DNA from: Saccharothrix carnea
Lineage (GTDB): Bacteria; Actinomycetota; Actinomycetes; Mycobacteriales; Pseudonocardiaceae
Direction of reading: 5' to 3'
Assembly (NCBI RefSeq): GCF_003014735.1
Contig: NZ_PYAX01000029.1
Location: 1 to 51,794, forward strand
DNA length: 51,794 bases
The notes beneath the pieces were generated by a model. The model worked only from the letters and a program-made list of their open reading frames with translations. It ran no database searches and had not been told where the DNA came from. Below, one piece after another: positions 24,905-32,862 of the stretch (within the stretch, counting starts at the first letter, position 1; every line of letters begins with the position of its first letter). Both the position numbers and the translations under genes were made by a program.

Positions 24905-26167
24905 TCAGAGGAAGCGCTCGGTGGGGTGCTCGGCGGTCCACGTGCCGGGCCGCACGGTCTTCAGCACCGACCGGAGGTACTCGATCTCCTCCAGCGTGTT
25001 GTAGACCGCGAACGACAGCCGCACGGTGCCCACCAGGCCGAGGCTGTCGAGGAAGGTGCTCGCGCAGTGCACGCCGCAGCGCACGGCGATGCCGTGGGCG
25101 TCCAGGTGGCCGCCGACGTCGTAGGGGTGGATGCCGCGCACGGACAGCGACACGATGCCGCACGGCACGGCGCCCGGGTCGCCGACCACGTCCACGTCGT
25201 CCAGGTCCGCGACCGCCTCGAGCACCGCCGCGACGAGGCTCTCGTCGTGGGCGCGGACGGCCGGTCCGCCGAGGTCGAGCAGGTACTCCAGCCCGGCCGC
25301 CAGCCCCACCGCGCCCGCCACGTCGGGCGTGCCCGCCTCGAACCGCGCCGGCGCCGGGACGTAGTGCACCGGCTCGTCGTGGCGGACGCCCTTGACCGTG
25401 CCCCCGCCCACCCGGAACGGTGGCAGGTCCGCCAGCAGGTCGTGCTTGCCGTACAGCACGCCCACGCCCATCGGCCCGTACACCTTGTGGCCGGAGAAGC
25501 AGTAGAAGTCCGCGTCCAGCTCACCGACGTCCACGGCGAGGTGCGCGACGGCCTGCGCGCCGTCCACTACCACCAGGGCACCGTGGCGGTGCGCCACCTC
25601 GGCCATCTCCCGGACGGGATTGACCGTGCCCAGCACGTTGGACACGTGGGCCACCGCGACGATGCGCACCTTCGGACCCATCAGCGCGGTGAAGGCGGGC
25701 AGGTCGACCCGCCCGGCCGGGTCGGTGGGCGCCACCACCAGCCGCGCGCCGACCTGGTCGCACAGCCGCCGCCACGGCAGCAGGTTGCTGTTGTGCTCCA
25801 TGCCGCTGACGACCACCTGGTCACCGCGGCCGACGACCCGCCTGCCGACCACCTCCGCGAGGAGGTTGGTGGAGTCGGTCGTGTTGGCGGTGAACACGAT
25901 CTCCTCGGGGTGCCGCGCGCCGAGGAAGCGCCCCACCGCGGCCCTCGCGCTCTCGTAGCGGTCGGTCGCGGTCAGCGCGAGCCGGTGGTGGCCGCGGCCG
26001 ACGTTGCTGTTCGCCGTGCGGTAGTAGTCCACCACGGCGTCCAGCACCACCTGGGGTTTCTGGGTGGTGGCGGCGTTGTCGAGGTAGACCGGCGCGTCCT
26101 CGCCGCGCAGCAACGGGAAGTCGGCCCGCACGGTCGCGGGCAGCACGCCCGGGTGAAGCTGGCTCAT
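24905..26167 (-). CDS. SufS-like cysteine desulfurase / selenocysteine lyase
   Basis: A 420-residue class V PLP enzyme of the SufS/CsdA group: YLDNAATTQKP near the start, VSGMEHNSNLLPW, HVSNVLGTVNP, FSGHKVYGPMGVG with the PLP Lys228, and the persulfide-forming Cys368 in RCGVHCAST. SufS enzymes move cysteine sulfur onto this Cys as a persulfide. No other suf gene is nearby, so this copy is dedicated to something other than Fe-S assembly. Its stop/start overlap with the upstream gene (ATGA) and its neighbours point to sulfur transfer during natural-product formation. Confidence 0.9.
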   Translation of the reverse strand: MSQLHPGVLPATVRADFPLLRGEDAPVYLDNAATTQKPQVVLDAVVDYYRTANSNVGRGHHRLALTATDRYESARAAVGRFLGARHPEEIVFTANTTDSTNLLAEVVGRRVVGRGDQVVVSGMEHNSNLLPWRRLCDQVGARLVVAPTDPAGRVDLPAFTALMGPKVRIVAVAHVSNVLGTVNPVREMAEVAHRHGALVVVDGAQAVAHLAVDVGELDADFYCFSGHKVYGPMGVGVLYGKHDLLADLPPFRVGGGTVKGVRHDEPVHYVPAPARFEAGTPDVAGAVGLAAGLEYLLDLGGPAVRAHDESLVAAVLEAVADLDDVDVVGDPGAVPCGIVSLSVRGIHPYDVGGHLDAHGIAVRCGVHCASTFLDSLGLVGTVRLSFAVYNTLEEIEYLRSVLKTVRPGTWTAEHPTERFL

Positions 26168-26880
26168 CGCGACTCCTCCGTGGTGAACAGCGCGCCGAAC
26201 CGGTCCAGGTAGCGCCGGTCGAAGGCGAACACCTTCGGTTGCGGGTACGGCCTGTGCCGGGCGGGCACGTAGCCCTCGTCACCGGGCGGGCGCGGCACGC
26301 CGGAGCGGTCCCGCAGGTGCGGGCCGAAGAAGAACCAGCAGACCTGCCCTATCTGCTCGGTGAACAGCGCCGACCGCGCGGACACCGGGTACATCCGCGC
26401 GTGCAGGTAGGTGGCGGTGAACTCGCCGCGCGGGCCGAAGCCCTGGTCGAACGCCACGTGCCCGAAGACGTCGTGCACCACCCGGAACACGTCGTTGTGG
26501 CACAACCGCACGCCGTCGACCTCGACGCCCGAGTCCGCGCGCATCGGGTGGTCGTCCGGTCCGGGAACGGAGCCGTGCCCATCGGCGGTCAGGTGCAGCT
26601 TCAGCACCCGCGTCCGGCGCACCTGCCCGCGCAGTTCGGCGGAATCGCGGTACGGGAGGCCGCCGCCGCGCCACGGCTCGACGCGGATGCCGCCGGCCAC
26701 GACGAGCTCGAACTGCCGCAGGCTCACCCGCTGCAGCGCCCGGTAGCTGCGGGCGAGTTCGCGGTCCGGTGCCCACGTCGGCGCGCGGTCGTAGACGTCG
26801 GCGATCTCAAGGCAGAAGTTCTTGTCCAATCGGAGGTCTAACACGTCGGGGCGTATTCGATCCACAATAGACTCGAACAA
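26164..26880 (-). CDS. Conserved protein with H-x4-H motif, possible non-heme iron enzyme
   Basis: A 238-residue soluble protein that I do not recognise as a characterised enzyme. It contains HND (128), HDVFGH (His136, His141), FGPRGEF (Glu153) and ALFTEQIGQVCWFFFGPH (Glu175). The H-x4-H followed some 34 residues later by a Glu in an aromatic segment recalls the 2-His-1-Glu iron site of aromatic amino acid hydroxylases. From memory, similar HDVFGH...TExxGQxxW proteins occur, uncharacterised, in actinobacteria and phages. TTG start supported by GGGAGG eight bases upstream. First gene of the sulfur operon, so it may oxidise a sulfur or amino acid intermediate. Confidence 0.7.
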   Translation of the reverse strand: MFESIVDRIRPDVLDLRLDKNFCLEIADVYDRAPTWAPDRELARSYRALQRVSLRQFELVVAGGIRVEPWRGGGLPYRDSAELRGQVRRTRVLKLHLTADGHGSVPGPDDHPMRADSGVEVDGVRLCHNDVFRVVHDVFGHVAFDQGFGPRGEFTATYLHARMYPVSARSALFTEQIGQVCWFFFGPHLRDRSGVPRPPGDEGYVPARHRPYPQPKVFAFDRRYLDRFGALFTTEESR

Positions 26881-27041
26881 CAGGACAACCTCCCGGGGGC
26901 CGGGTTGTCGAACACTTCGACTGTATCAGCTGCTATATGTTCCTAAAGGCACCTGATCGAGTGGACGGTCCGCCTCCTGCGGCGGCGAGCGCGGGCCGTT
27001 TTCGCATTGCCGACTCCGCGCCCTCCGGTTACGTTCCGGTC
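26881..27041. promoter_or_regulatory. Divergent promoter region of the sulfur operon and the DUF885 operon
   Basis: This 161-base gap separates the starts of two long divergent operons and is locally AT-rich around 26921-26945 (TATCAGCTGCTATA, a near-palindrome centred on CAGCTG). An ATG at 26937 is in frame with the plus-strand gene but lacks a ribosome site, so the gap is more likely regulatory. A shared operator would co-regulate both operons. Confidence 0.4.
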
Positions 27042-28415
27042 ATGCCGGTCCGCGGGGGTTCGACGTACGAGCCGGAAGTTCGCGCGTACCTGCGGATCGG
27101 CCTGCTCCTGGGCCGGATGGTCGACGGCTTCGTGGACTGCTGGTTCGGCGACCCGGAACTGGCCGGGCAGGTACGCGACGAACCTCTGCCGACCGCCGCG
27201 GAGCTGGCCGCGCAGGCCACCGAGGTCATGGCCCGCGTGGCGGACAGCGCCCTGCCCGATCGGCGCAAGCAGTTCCTGGCCGCGCACCTGACCGCGATGA
27301 GGTGCTCCGCCCTGCGGTTGTCCGGCCGGCCGGTGCCGTTCCGCGCCGAGGTCCTGGACTGCTTCGGCGTCGAGATCGGGACGGGTGACCAGGACCGCTA
27401 CCGCGAGGCGCACGACGAGATCGGCGCCCTGCTGCCGGGCACGGACGACCTGCGTGCCCGGTTGGAGCGGTTCCACGACACCAACACCGTCGACCCCGAG
27501 CACCTCCAGCGCGCCGTGCAGTCGGTCTCCGACGCGCTGCGCCCGCTCGTGCGTGCCCGGTACCGACTGCCGGACGGCGAGCACGTCCGGTACGAGGTGG
27601 TGCGGGACAAGCCCTGGAACGCCTTCAACCGCTACCTCGGCGGCTACCGCTCGCTGGTCATGCTCGACTCGCGGGCGGGCCGCAACCTCGCCGCCCTGCC
27701 GCTGCTGGCCACGCACGAGTCCTACCCGGGCCACCACACCGAGCACTGCCTCAAGGAGGCCGGGCTGGTCGAGCGGCGCGGCGAGGGCGAACACACACTC
27801 GTCGTGGTCAACACCCCGCAGTGCCTGCTCGCCGAGGGCGTGGCCGAGATGGCGCTCGCGGGGTCGATTGGTGACGGCTGGGGCGCGTGGACGGCCGCGA
27901 TCCTGGCCGAGCAGGGCTTGCGGGTCGACGGCGAGCGGCTGGAGGCGGTGATGCGCTCGTGGTGGAGGTTGCTGGGCGTGCGCCAGGACGCCGCGATCAT
28001 GCTGCACGACCGCGGCGCGGAGCCCGAGGACGTCGTGGACTACCTGGTGCGGTGGCTGCTGCTGCCCGAGCCGCGAGCGCGGCACGTGGTGCGCTTCCTG
28101 ACCGATCCCCTCTGGCGCGCCTACACGACCGCCTACGTGGAGGGCAGGCGCCTGGTCTCCGACTGGCTCGACGCCCGGGGCGAGGGCGAGACCGTCGCGG
28201 ACCGGTTCCACCACCTGCTGGAGGAGCCCGTGCTGCCCGACGACCTGCGCGGTGCGGCGGTGCCGAATCACCCCATCGGGCAAGGCCCGGTGGTTGTGCC
28301 GCGCACCGCCGATGGGCAACGCTTTGTTCGCGGTGCCCGGGTTCCGGTGCGCGGGGCCACCACCGTGCCGTCCACTGCGGACGGACCCACCGCCGACGTG
28401 GAAGGGGCGAGATGA
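27042..28415 (+). CDS. DUF885-like metallopeptidase
   Basis: About 457 residues. The zinc motif HESYPGHHTEH (HE-x4-HH) is the hallmark of the DUF885 family, and LLAEGVAEMAL supplies the downstream Glu expected for an alpha-helical metallopeptidase. NRYLGGYRSLVMLDSRAGRNLA upstream of it is also family-like. The last ~55 residues are low-complexity. The start is uncertain: ATG 27042 is chosen because conserved sequence begins there, while ATG 26937 would add 35 residues. Its stop overlaps the next start (ATGA). It has no signal peptide, so a cytosolic peptidase or hydrolase role is inferred. Confidence 0.75.
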   Translation: MPVRGGSTYEPEVRAYLRIGLLLGRMVDGFVDCWFGDPELAGQVRDEPLPTAAELAAQATEVMARVADSALPDRRKQFLAAHLTAMRCSALRLSGRPVPFRAEVLDCFGVEIGTGDQDRYREAHDEIGALLPGTDDLRARLERFHDTNTVDPEHLQRAVQSVSDALRPLVRARYRLPDGEHVRYEVVRDKPWNAFNRYLGGYRSLVMLDSRAGRNLAALPLLATHESYPGHHTEHCLKEAGLVERRGEGEHTLVVVNTPQCLLAEGVAEMALAGSIGDGWGAWTAAILAEQGLRVDGERLEAVMRSWWRLLGVRQDAAIMLHDRGAEPEDVVDYLVRWLLLPEPRARHVVRFLTDPLWRAYTTAYVEGRRLVSDWLDARGEGETVADRFHHLLEEPVLPDDLRGAAVPNHPIGQGPVVVPRTADGQRFVRGARVPVRGATTVPSTADGPTADVEGAR

Positions 28416-29134
28416 GCGGCACCCGGGATCAACCCGTCCTGCCGATCTGGCCGACGGGCGCGAGCCCGGAGTACCAGGCCGCCCGCATGGAGCTGGCCAG
28501 GGCCGAACGAGCGCTGCGCGACCAGGTGGAGGCCGTCGCCGCGGCCCGCCGGGCGATGCCGCCCGGACCGGTGCTGCGCGACTACGACTTGGCCGAGGAC
28601 GGTCCCGAGGGCCCGGTCCGCACGCCGCTGCGCGAGCTGTTCGACGGCCACGACACCGTGTTCGTCTACCACCTGATGTTCCACCCCGACCACGACGCCG
28701 CGTGCCCCATGTGCTCGATGTGGGTGGACGGGCTGCGCGGTGTGGCCACGCATTTGGCCCAGCACACGGCGTTCGTGGTGATCGCCAAGGCACCGCTGGA
28801 CAAGCTGCGCGCCTGGGCCGATCGGCGTGGCTGGTCCGGGTTGCGCCTCCTGTCCAGTTACGGCACCACCTTCAACGCCGACCTGAACGCCGAGCGGCCC
28901 AACGGGGAGCAGCGGCCGATGGTGAGCGTGCTGCGCGACGAGGGTGGCTTGGTGCGCCACCTCTACTCGCTGCCCGCGAACCACTTCGACGGCACCGAGC
29001 GCGGCATCGACCTGCTGAACCCGGTGTGGAACGTGCTCGACCTGCTCCCGGCCGGACGCGGCGACTGGTACGCGAGCAACGACTACATCCCCGCGCACGC
29101 GGGCGACCGGATGGCCGGGTCGTCCTCCGCGTGA
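28412..29134 (+). CDS. DUF899-family thioredoxin-like protein
   Basis: A 240-residue protein matching the DUF899 pattern: VRTPLRELFDGHDTVFVYHLMFHP, then CPMCSMWVDGL with a CxxC pair, FVVIAKAPLDKLRAWADRRGW and FDGTERGIDLLNPVWNVLDLLPAGRG. DUF899 proteins have a thioredoxin-like fold and their function is not established. The CPMC pair could act in thiol-disulfide exchange. Coupled to the DUF885 gene. In a cluster with sulfur chemistry it may handle a disulfide or polysulfide, which is inference. Confidence 0.82.
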   Translation: MSGTRDQPVLPIWPTGASPEYQAARMELARAERALRDQVEAVAAARRAMPPGPVLRDYDLAEDGPEGPVRTPLRELFDGHDTVFVYHLMFHPDHDAACPMCSMWVDGLRGVATHLAQHTAFVVIAKAPLDKLRAWADRRGWSGLRLLSSYGTTFNADLNAERPNGEQRPMVSVLRDEGGLVRHLYSLPANHFDGTERGIDLLNPVWNVLDLLPAGRGDWYASNDYIPAHAGDRMAGSSSA

Positions 29135-29186
29135 GGCCCGGGTGGTCCGCACTGGTGTCCGAACGGTCGCACGAAGGGGACGGACC

Positions 29187-30482
29187 GTGGCCTTGAGCAT
29201 CGACTTCGACGTCGACACCGACCTCGCCTCCGCGTCGTGGGAGAGGATCCGGGACATCTTCGCGCTCGACCCGACGACGACGCACCTGAACACGGGCACC
29301 ATCGGCGCGATACCGCACGAGGTCGCGGAGACCTACGAGCAGGTCACCAGGGAGTGGGCGGGCGGCCTGGCCAACATCTACCCGCCCAGCCTCTACCCCG
29401 ACTACCGGGCGCGGATCGCCCCGGACTTCGGTGTCGACCAGGACGAACTGGTCATCTGCCACAACGCCACCGAGGGCATCTCACGGATCATCGCCGGCCT
29501 CGACCTCGGTCCGGACGACGCCGTGCTGACCACCTCCCACGAGTGCTTCTCGGTGCTGTCGAACTTCAACCTCGCGCACAACCGCTTCGGGGTGCGGGTC
29601 GACCTGGTCACCCTGCCGTCCGGCCCGGACGTCACCGCCGAGCAGGTCGTCGCCACGTTCGAGGCCGCGCTCACCCCGCGCACGAAGGTGATGGCCTTCG
29701 CGGCGACCACGCTGTTCACCGGCACCCGGATGCCGATCCGCGCGCTGTGCGACCTCGCCCAACGGCACGGCGTCATCACCATCGCCGATGGTGCGCTGCT
29801 GCCGGGCGTGCTGGACGTGAACCTGCGCGAGCTCGGCCTGGACTTCCTGGCGGGCTCGGGCTCGAAGTTCCAGTGCGGCCCGCTCGGGACCGGTCTGCTG
29901 TACGTGCGCAACAAGGTGTTCCCCGAGCACAACCCGTTGCCGCTGCCCCGGTTCTGGCCGGTGGTCTCCACCTGGTACCCGCTCGTGGGCGACATGCCCA
30001 AGCGCACCACCACGTCCGTCGAGACCTGCAACATGGGCGACTACCTGCAGAGCGCGGGCAGCGCGAGCATCGCCCGCGCCGCCGCGCTGGCCAAGGCGTG
30101 CGAGGTCTGGAACCGGATCGGCAGGCGGCGCATCGAGGAGCGCGCCCTGGAACTCGGCTGGTACGCCAAGCGGAGGGTCGTGCAGCTCTTCGGGGAGTCC
30201 GCGCTGTACTCCCCGCTGCACGACGCGCGGCTGCACGCGCCGCTGGTCGCGTTCAAGCCGTTCCGCGCCCCCGAGGACGCCTGGAACATCAACAAGATCA
30301 TGAGGTTCGTCGACCGACTGGAGTCCGAGCACCGGATCTGGATCAGGTGGGTCGAGTTCGACGTGCCCGGTTCACCGCACATGCACTACGCGGCCCGGGT
30401 CTGCACCCACCTGTTCAACCACCACGACGAGATCGACCGGGCGCTCGAGGTCATGGCCCGGCTCGCGGACGAGATGTCCTGA
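29187..30482 (+). CDS. Class V aminotransferase-fold PLP enzyme (isopenicillin N epimerase-like)
   Basis: A 431-residue fold-type I PLP enzyme. Family features are HLNTGTIGAIPHEV near the start, CHNATEGISRIIAGL, TTSHECFSVLSNF, the cofactor Asp in IADGALLPGVLDV and the Schiff-base Lys in GSGSKFQCGPLGTG. Isopenicillin N epimerase and cysteine desulfurase/C-S lyase relatives share this pattern. The GTG start has AAGGGG about seven bases upstream. With the SufS-like and cystathionine-lyase-like genes it is the third sulfur/amino acid PLP enzyme of the cluster. Reaction unknown: C-S lysis, epimerisation or transamination. Confidence 0.83.
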   Translation: MALSIDFDVDTDLASASWERIRDIFALDPTTTHLNTGTIGAIPHEVAETYEQVTREWAGGLANIYPPSLYPDYRARIAPDFGVDQDELVICHNATEGISRIIAGLDLGPDDAVLTTSHECFSVLSNFNLAHNRFGVRVDLVTLPSGPDVTAEQVVATFEAALTPRTKVMAFAATTLFTGTRMPIRALCDLAQRHGVITIADGALLPGVLDVNLRELGLDFLAGSGSKFQCGPLGTGLLYVRNKVFPEHNPLPLPRFWPVVSTWYPLVGDMPKRTTTSVETCNMGDYLQSAGSASIARAAALAKACEVWNRIGRRRIEERALELGWYAKRRVVQLFGESALYSPLHDARLHAPLVAFKPFRAPEDAWNINKIMRFVDRLESEHRIWIRWVEFDVPGSPHMHYAARVCTHLFNHHDEIDRALEVMARLADEMS

Positions 30483-30499
30483 CCCGGAGGTCACCAGCG

Positions 30500-32212
30500 A
30501 TGAGCAGCAGCGAACCGCGGCGCGGGGGAACCCTCCGGCTCTACGGGCCGGGGAGCATGGACCACCTGGACCCCGCGTCGGCCTACTACGCGCTCGGCCA
30601 CCAGATCACCCGGCTGTTCGCCCGCCAGCTGTTCACCTACCCGGCGGTCGCGGACCTGCGGGACTGGCGCGCGATCACCCCCGTGCCCGACGTCGCGGCC
30701 GAGGTGCCGACGACGTACAACGCCGGGCTGAGCGTGAACCACCTGACCTACACCGTCCGCCTGCGCCGCGGCGTGCGGTGGGACACCGCGCCGCCGCGCG
30801 AGGTCACGGCGCACGACTTCGTCCGCGGCTTCAAGCGGATGTGCAACCCGGTGTGCGGCGCCGGCGCGATCGGCTACTTCACCAGCACCATCCGGGGCAT
30901 GGCCGAGTTCGCCGCGGCGTACGCGGCCGCCGTGCCGCACCCCGACGCGTCGGCCGCCGAGCTCGCGGGCTTCCAGGACAGCCACGAGATCAGCGGCATC
31001 CGCGTGCTGGACGAGTGGACGCTGGTGTTCGAGCTGATCCGCCCGGCCGCCGACTTCCTGCACGTCCTGGCGATGCCGTTCGCCTCCGCCGCGCCGGTCG
31101 AGTACGACGCGCTCGTGCCCGACAGCGACCGGTTCCGGCGGGAGGTCCGCTCCGACGGCCCCTACCGGGTGGTCGACTACGACCACGGCCGGTACCTGCG
31201 GCTGGAGCGCAACCCGGTGTGGGACAAGAGCACCGACGACGTGCGCAACCAGCACGTGGACGCCGTCGAGGTGGTCATGGAGCGGGCCGACCCGGTGGAG
31301 GTGGGCAGGAAGATCAACTCCGGTGCGGCGGACCTGTCGTGGGCCTCGCCGGTCACCGAGCCGTACGAGGCCAACCCCACCGACCCGGGCAACGAGCTGG
31401 GCTACGCGCTCAACCCGTACCTGGTGTTCAACACGGTGAGCCCGAACAACGGCGGTGCGCTGGGCAAGCCGGAGGTGCGCCGGGCACTGGCGTGGGCGTT
31501 CGACAAGATGGCGGTGCTCGACATCTACGACCGGCTCGCCGCGGGCACGGTGATGAGGGCGGCCCGCTCGGCGATCCCGGCGGGCAACGCCGGGTACGAG
31601 CCGTTCGACCTGTACCCGACGCCGGGTGACCGGGGCGATCCGGACCGGTGCCGCGCGCTGCTGGCCGAGGCCGGGTACCCGGACGGGTTGACCCTGACGT
31701 ACCTGCACCGCGACGTGGACGCCAACCCCGAGGTGGCCAAGTCCTGCGCCGCGGACCTGGAACGGGCCGGGGTCACCGTCGACCTGCTGCCGATGGGGCA
31801 CGCCGACTACTACGCCTACCTCCAGGACCCGGCCAACGCCGAGGCGGGCGCGTGGGACCTGACCTCGCCGTCGTGGACCCCCGACTGGTTCGGCGACAAC
31901 GGCCGCGCGTTCCTGCAGCCGATGTTCCAGACCAACCGGGCCAGGGGCACCAGCAACTACGGCTGCTACAGCAACCCCGAGGTGGACCGGCTGATCGACC
32001 AGGCGCTCGCCACCGTGGACGAGGACCGGGCGCACGTGATCTGGCACCGGGTGGACGAGCTGGTCATGCGGGACGCGGCGATCGTGCCGATCCTGGAGCA
32101 CGCGCCGACCATCCCGCACCTCAAGGGCAAGCGGGTCCGCAACGCCATCGCGATGCCGACCATCGACCGGTGGTTCGACCTGTCCAACCTGTGGCTGGAG
32201 CCGGCGCCGTGA
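30500..32212 (+). CDS. SBP_bac_5-family oligopeptide-binding protein lacking a signal peptide
   Basis: A 570-residue protein of the DppA/OppA family: GGTLRLYGPGSMDHLDPA, LTYTVRLRRGVRW, SDGPYRVVDYDHGRYLRLERNPVW, NPYLVFNTVSPNN, VRRALAWAFDKMAV, LLAEAGYPDGLTL and WDLTSPSWTPDWFGDN. Such proteins are normally exported lipoproteins, but this one starts MSSSEPRRGG with no hydrophobic signal or lipobox, and GGAGG nine bases before the ATG supports that start. No permease or ATPase of this class is nearby. It may bind a cluster intermediate or the toxic product in the cytosol. Coupled to the beta-propeller gene by GTGA. Confidence 0.84.
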   Translation: MSSSEPRRGGTLRLYGPGSMDHLDPASAYYALGHQITRLFARQLFTYPAVADLRDWRAITPVPDVAAEVPTTYNAGLSVNHLTYTVRLRRGVRWDTAPPREVTAHDFVRGFKRMCNPVCGAGAIGYFTSTIRGMAEFAAAYAAAVPHPDASAAELAGFQDSHEISGIRVLDEWTLVFELIRPAADFLHVLAMPFASAAPVEYDALVPDSDRFRREVRSDGPYRVVDYDHGRYLRLERNPVWDKSTDDVRNQHVDAVEVVMERADPVEVGRKINSGAADLSWASPVTEPYEANPTDPGNELGYALNPYLVFNTVSPNNGGALGKPEVRRALAWAFDKMAVLDIYDRLAAGTVMRAARSAIPAGNAGYEPFDLYPTPGDRGDPDRCRALLAEAGYPDGLTLTYLHRDVDANPEVAKSCAADLERAGVTVDLLPMGHADYYAYLQDPANAEAGAWDLTSPSWTPDWFGDNGRAFLQPMFQTNRARGTSNYGCYSNPEVDRLIDQALATVDEDRAHVIWHRVDELVMRDAAIVPILEHAPTIPHLKGKRVRNAIAMPTIDRWFDLSNLWLEPAP

Positions 32213-32850
32213 CCGCGCCGACGACCATCCCGGTGGTGCGCTCGCTGCCGTCGCCGGGGAGCTACCTGTGCGGGCTCACCTGGTTCGACGGCCTGCTGTG
32301 GCAGTCGGACCAGGACGCCGGGAGGATCTGGGCGATCGAGCCGGGCTTCGGCGAGGTGGTGCGCGAGCTGGCGTGCGACCGCGTCCGCGCCGACCTGACC
32401 CACCACGACGGGGTGCTGTGCCAGGTCGGCGACCGGCCCAAGCGCCTCGTCCTGGTCGACCCGCGGACGGGCGAGGTCGTCGGCACGAAGGCCGTCACCC
32501 CGCCCAGCGGCCGGTTGTGCGGCACGGAGGCGTCGGCGGACGGCCTGTGGATGTGCCTGCGCGGGCCCGCGGTGGTGCAGTTGCGGGACTTCGAGACGAT
32601 GACCGTGCAACTGGAGATCCCGGTGGAGGGTTCGCCGTCCGGGCTGACCGTGGTCAACCGGACGGTGGTGTACGCGGACTTCGAGACCGGGCTGGTGCGG
32701 GCCGTGGACACCCGGGCCGGGCGGATCGTGGGCACGGCCCGGGTCGAGGGCGCCCCGACCGGGATGGCCTGGGACGGCTACAGCCTGTGGTACTGCGACT
32801 TCCGGGCCCGCCGGCTCAAGGCGATCAGGCTCGACGACGTGCTGCGCTGA
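32209..32850 (+). CDS. Short beta-propeller protein 1
   Basis: A 213-residue repeat protein. Each repeat has a GLxWxxGxLWxxDxxxxxIxxIDPxTGEV pattern (for example CGLTWFDGLLWQSDQDAGRI, ADLTHHDGVLCQVGD, PTGMAWDGYSLWYCDFRARR), like SMP-30/YncE/glutaminyl-cyclase propellers. About five repeats are countable, fewer residues than the roughly 300 usual for six or seven blades. No signal peptide. Coupled to the signal-less oligopeptide-binding protein. A paralogue of nearly equal length is at 34151-34789. Function unknown; ligand binding or lactonase-like hydrolysis are options. Confidence 0.7.
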   Translation: MTAPTTIPVVRSLPSPGSYLCGLTWFDGLLWQSDQDAGRIWAIEPGFGEVVRELACDRVRADLTHHDGVLCQVGDRPKRLVLVDPRTGEVVGTKAVTPPSGRLCGTEASADGLWMCLRGPAVVQLRDFETMTVQLEIPVEGSPSGLTVVNRTVVYADFETGLVRAVDTRAGRIVGTARVEGAPTGMAWDGYSLWYCDFRARRLKAIRLDDVLR

Positions 32851-32862
32851 CCGCGGTCAGCG
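32845..32862. terminator. 18-base perfect palindrome spanning two convergent stop codons
   Basis: CGCTGACCGC/GCGGTCAGCG-type perfect dyad centred between the propeller 1 stop (TGA, 32848-32850) and the UbiB-like kinase stop (TCA, 32857-32859), each stop lying within one arm. It could act as a minimal bidirectional terminator for the two convergent operons. Confidence 0.4.
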
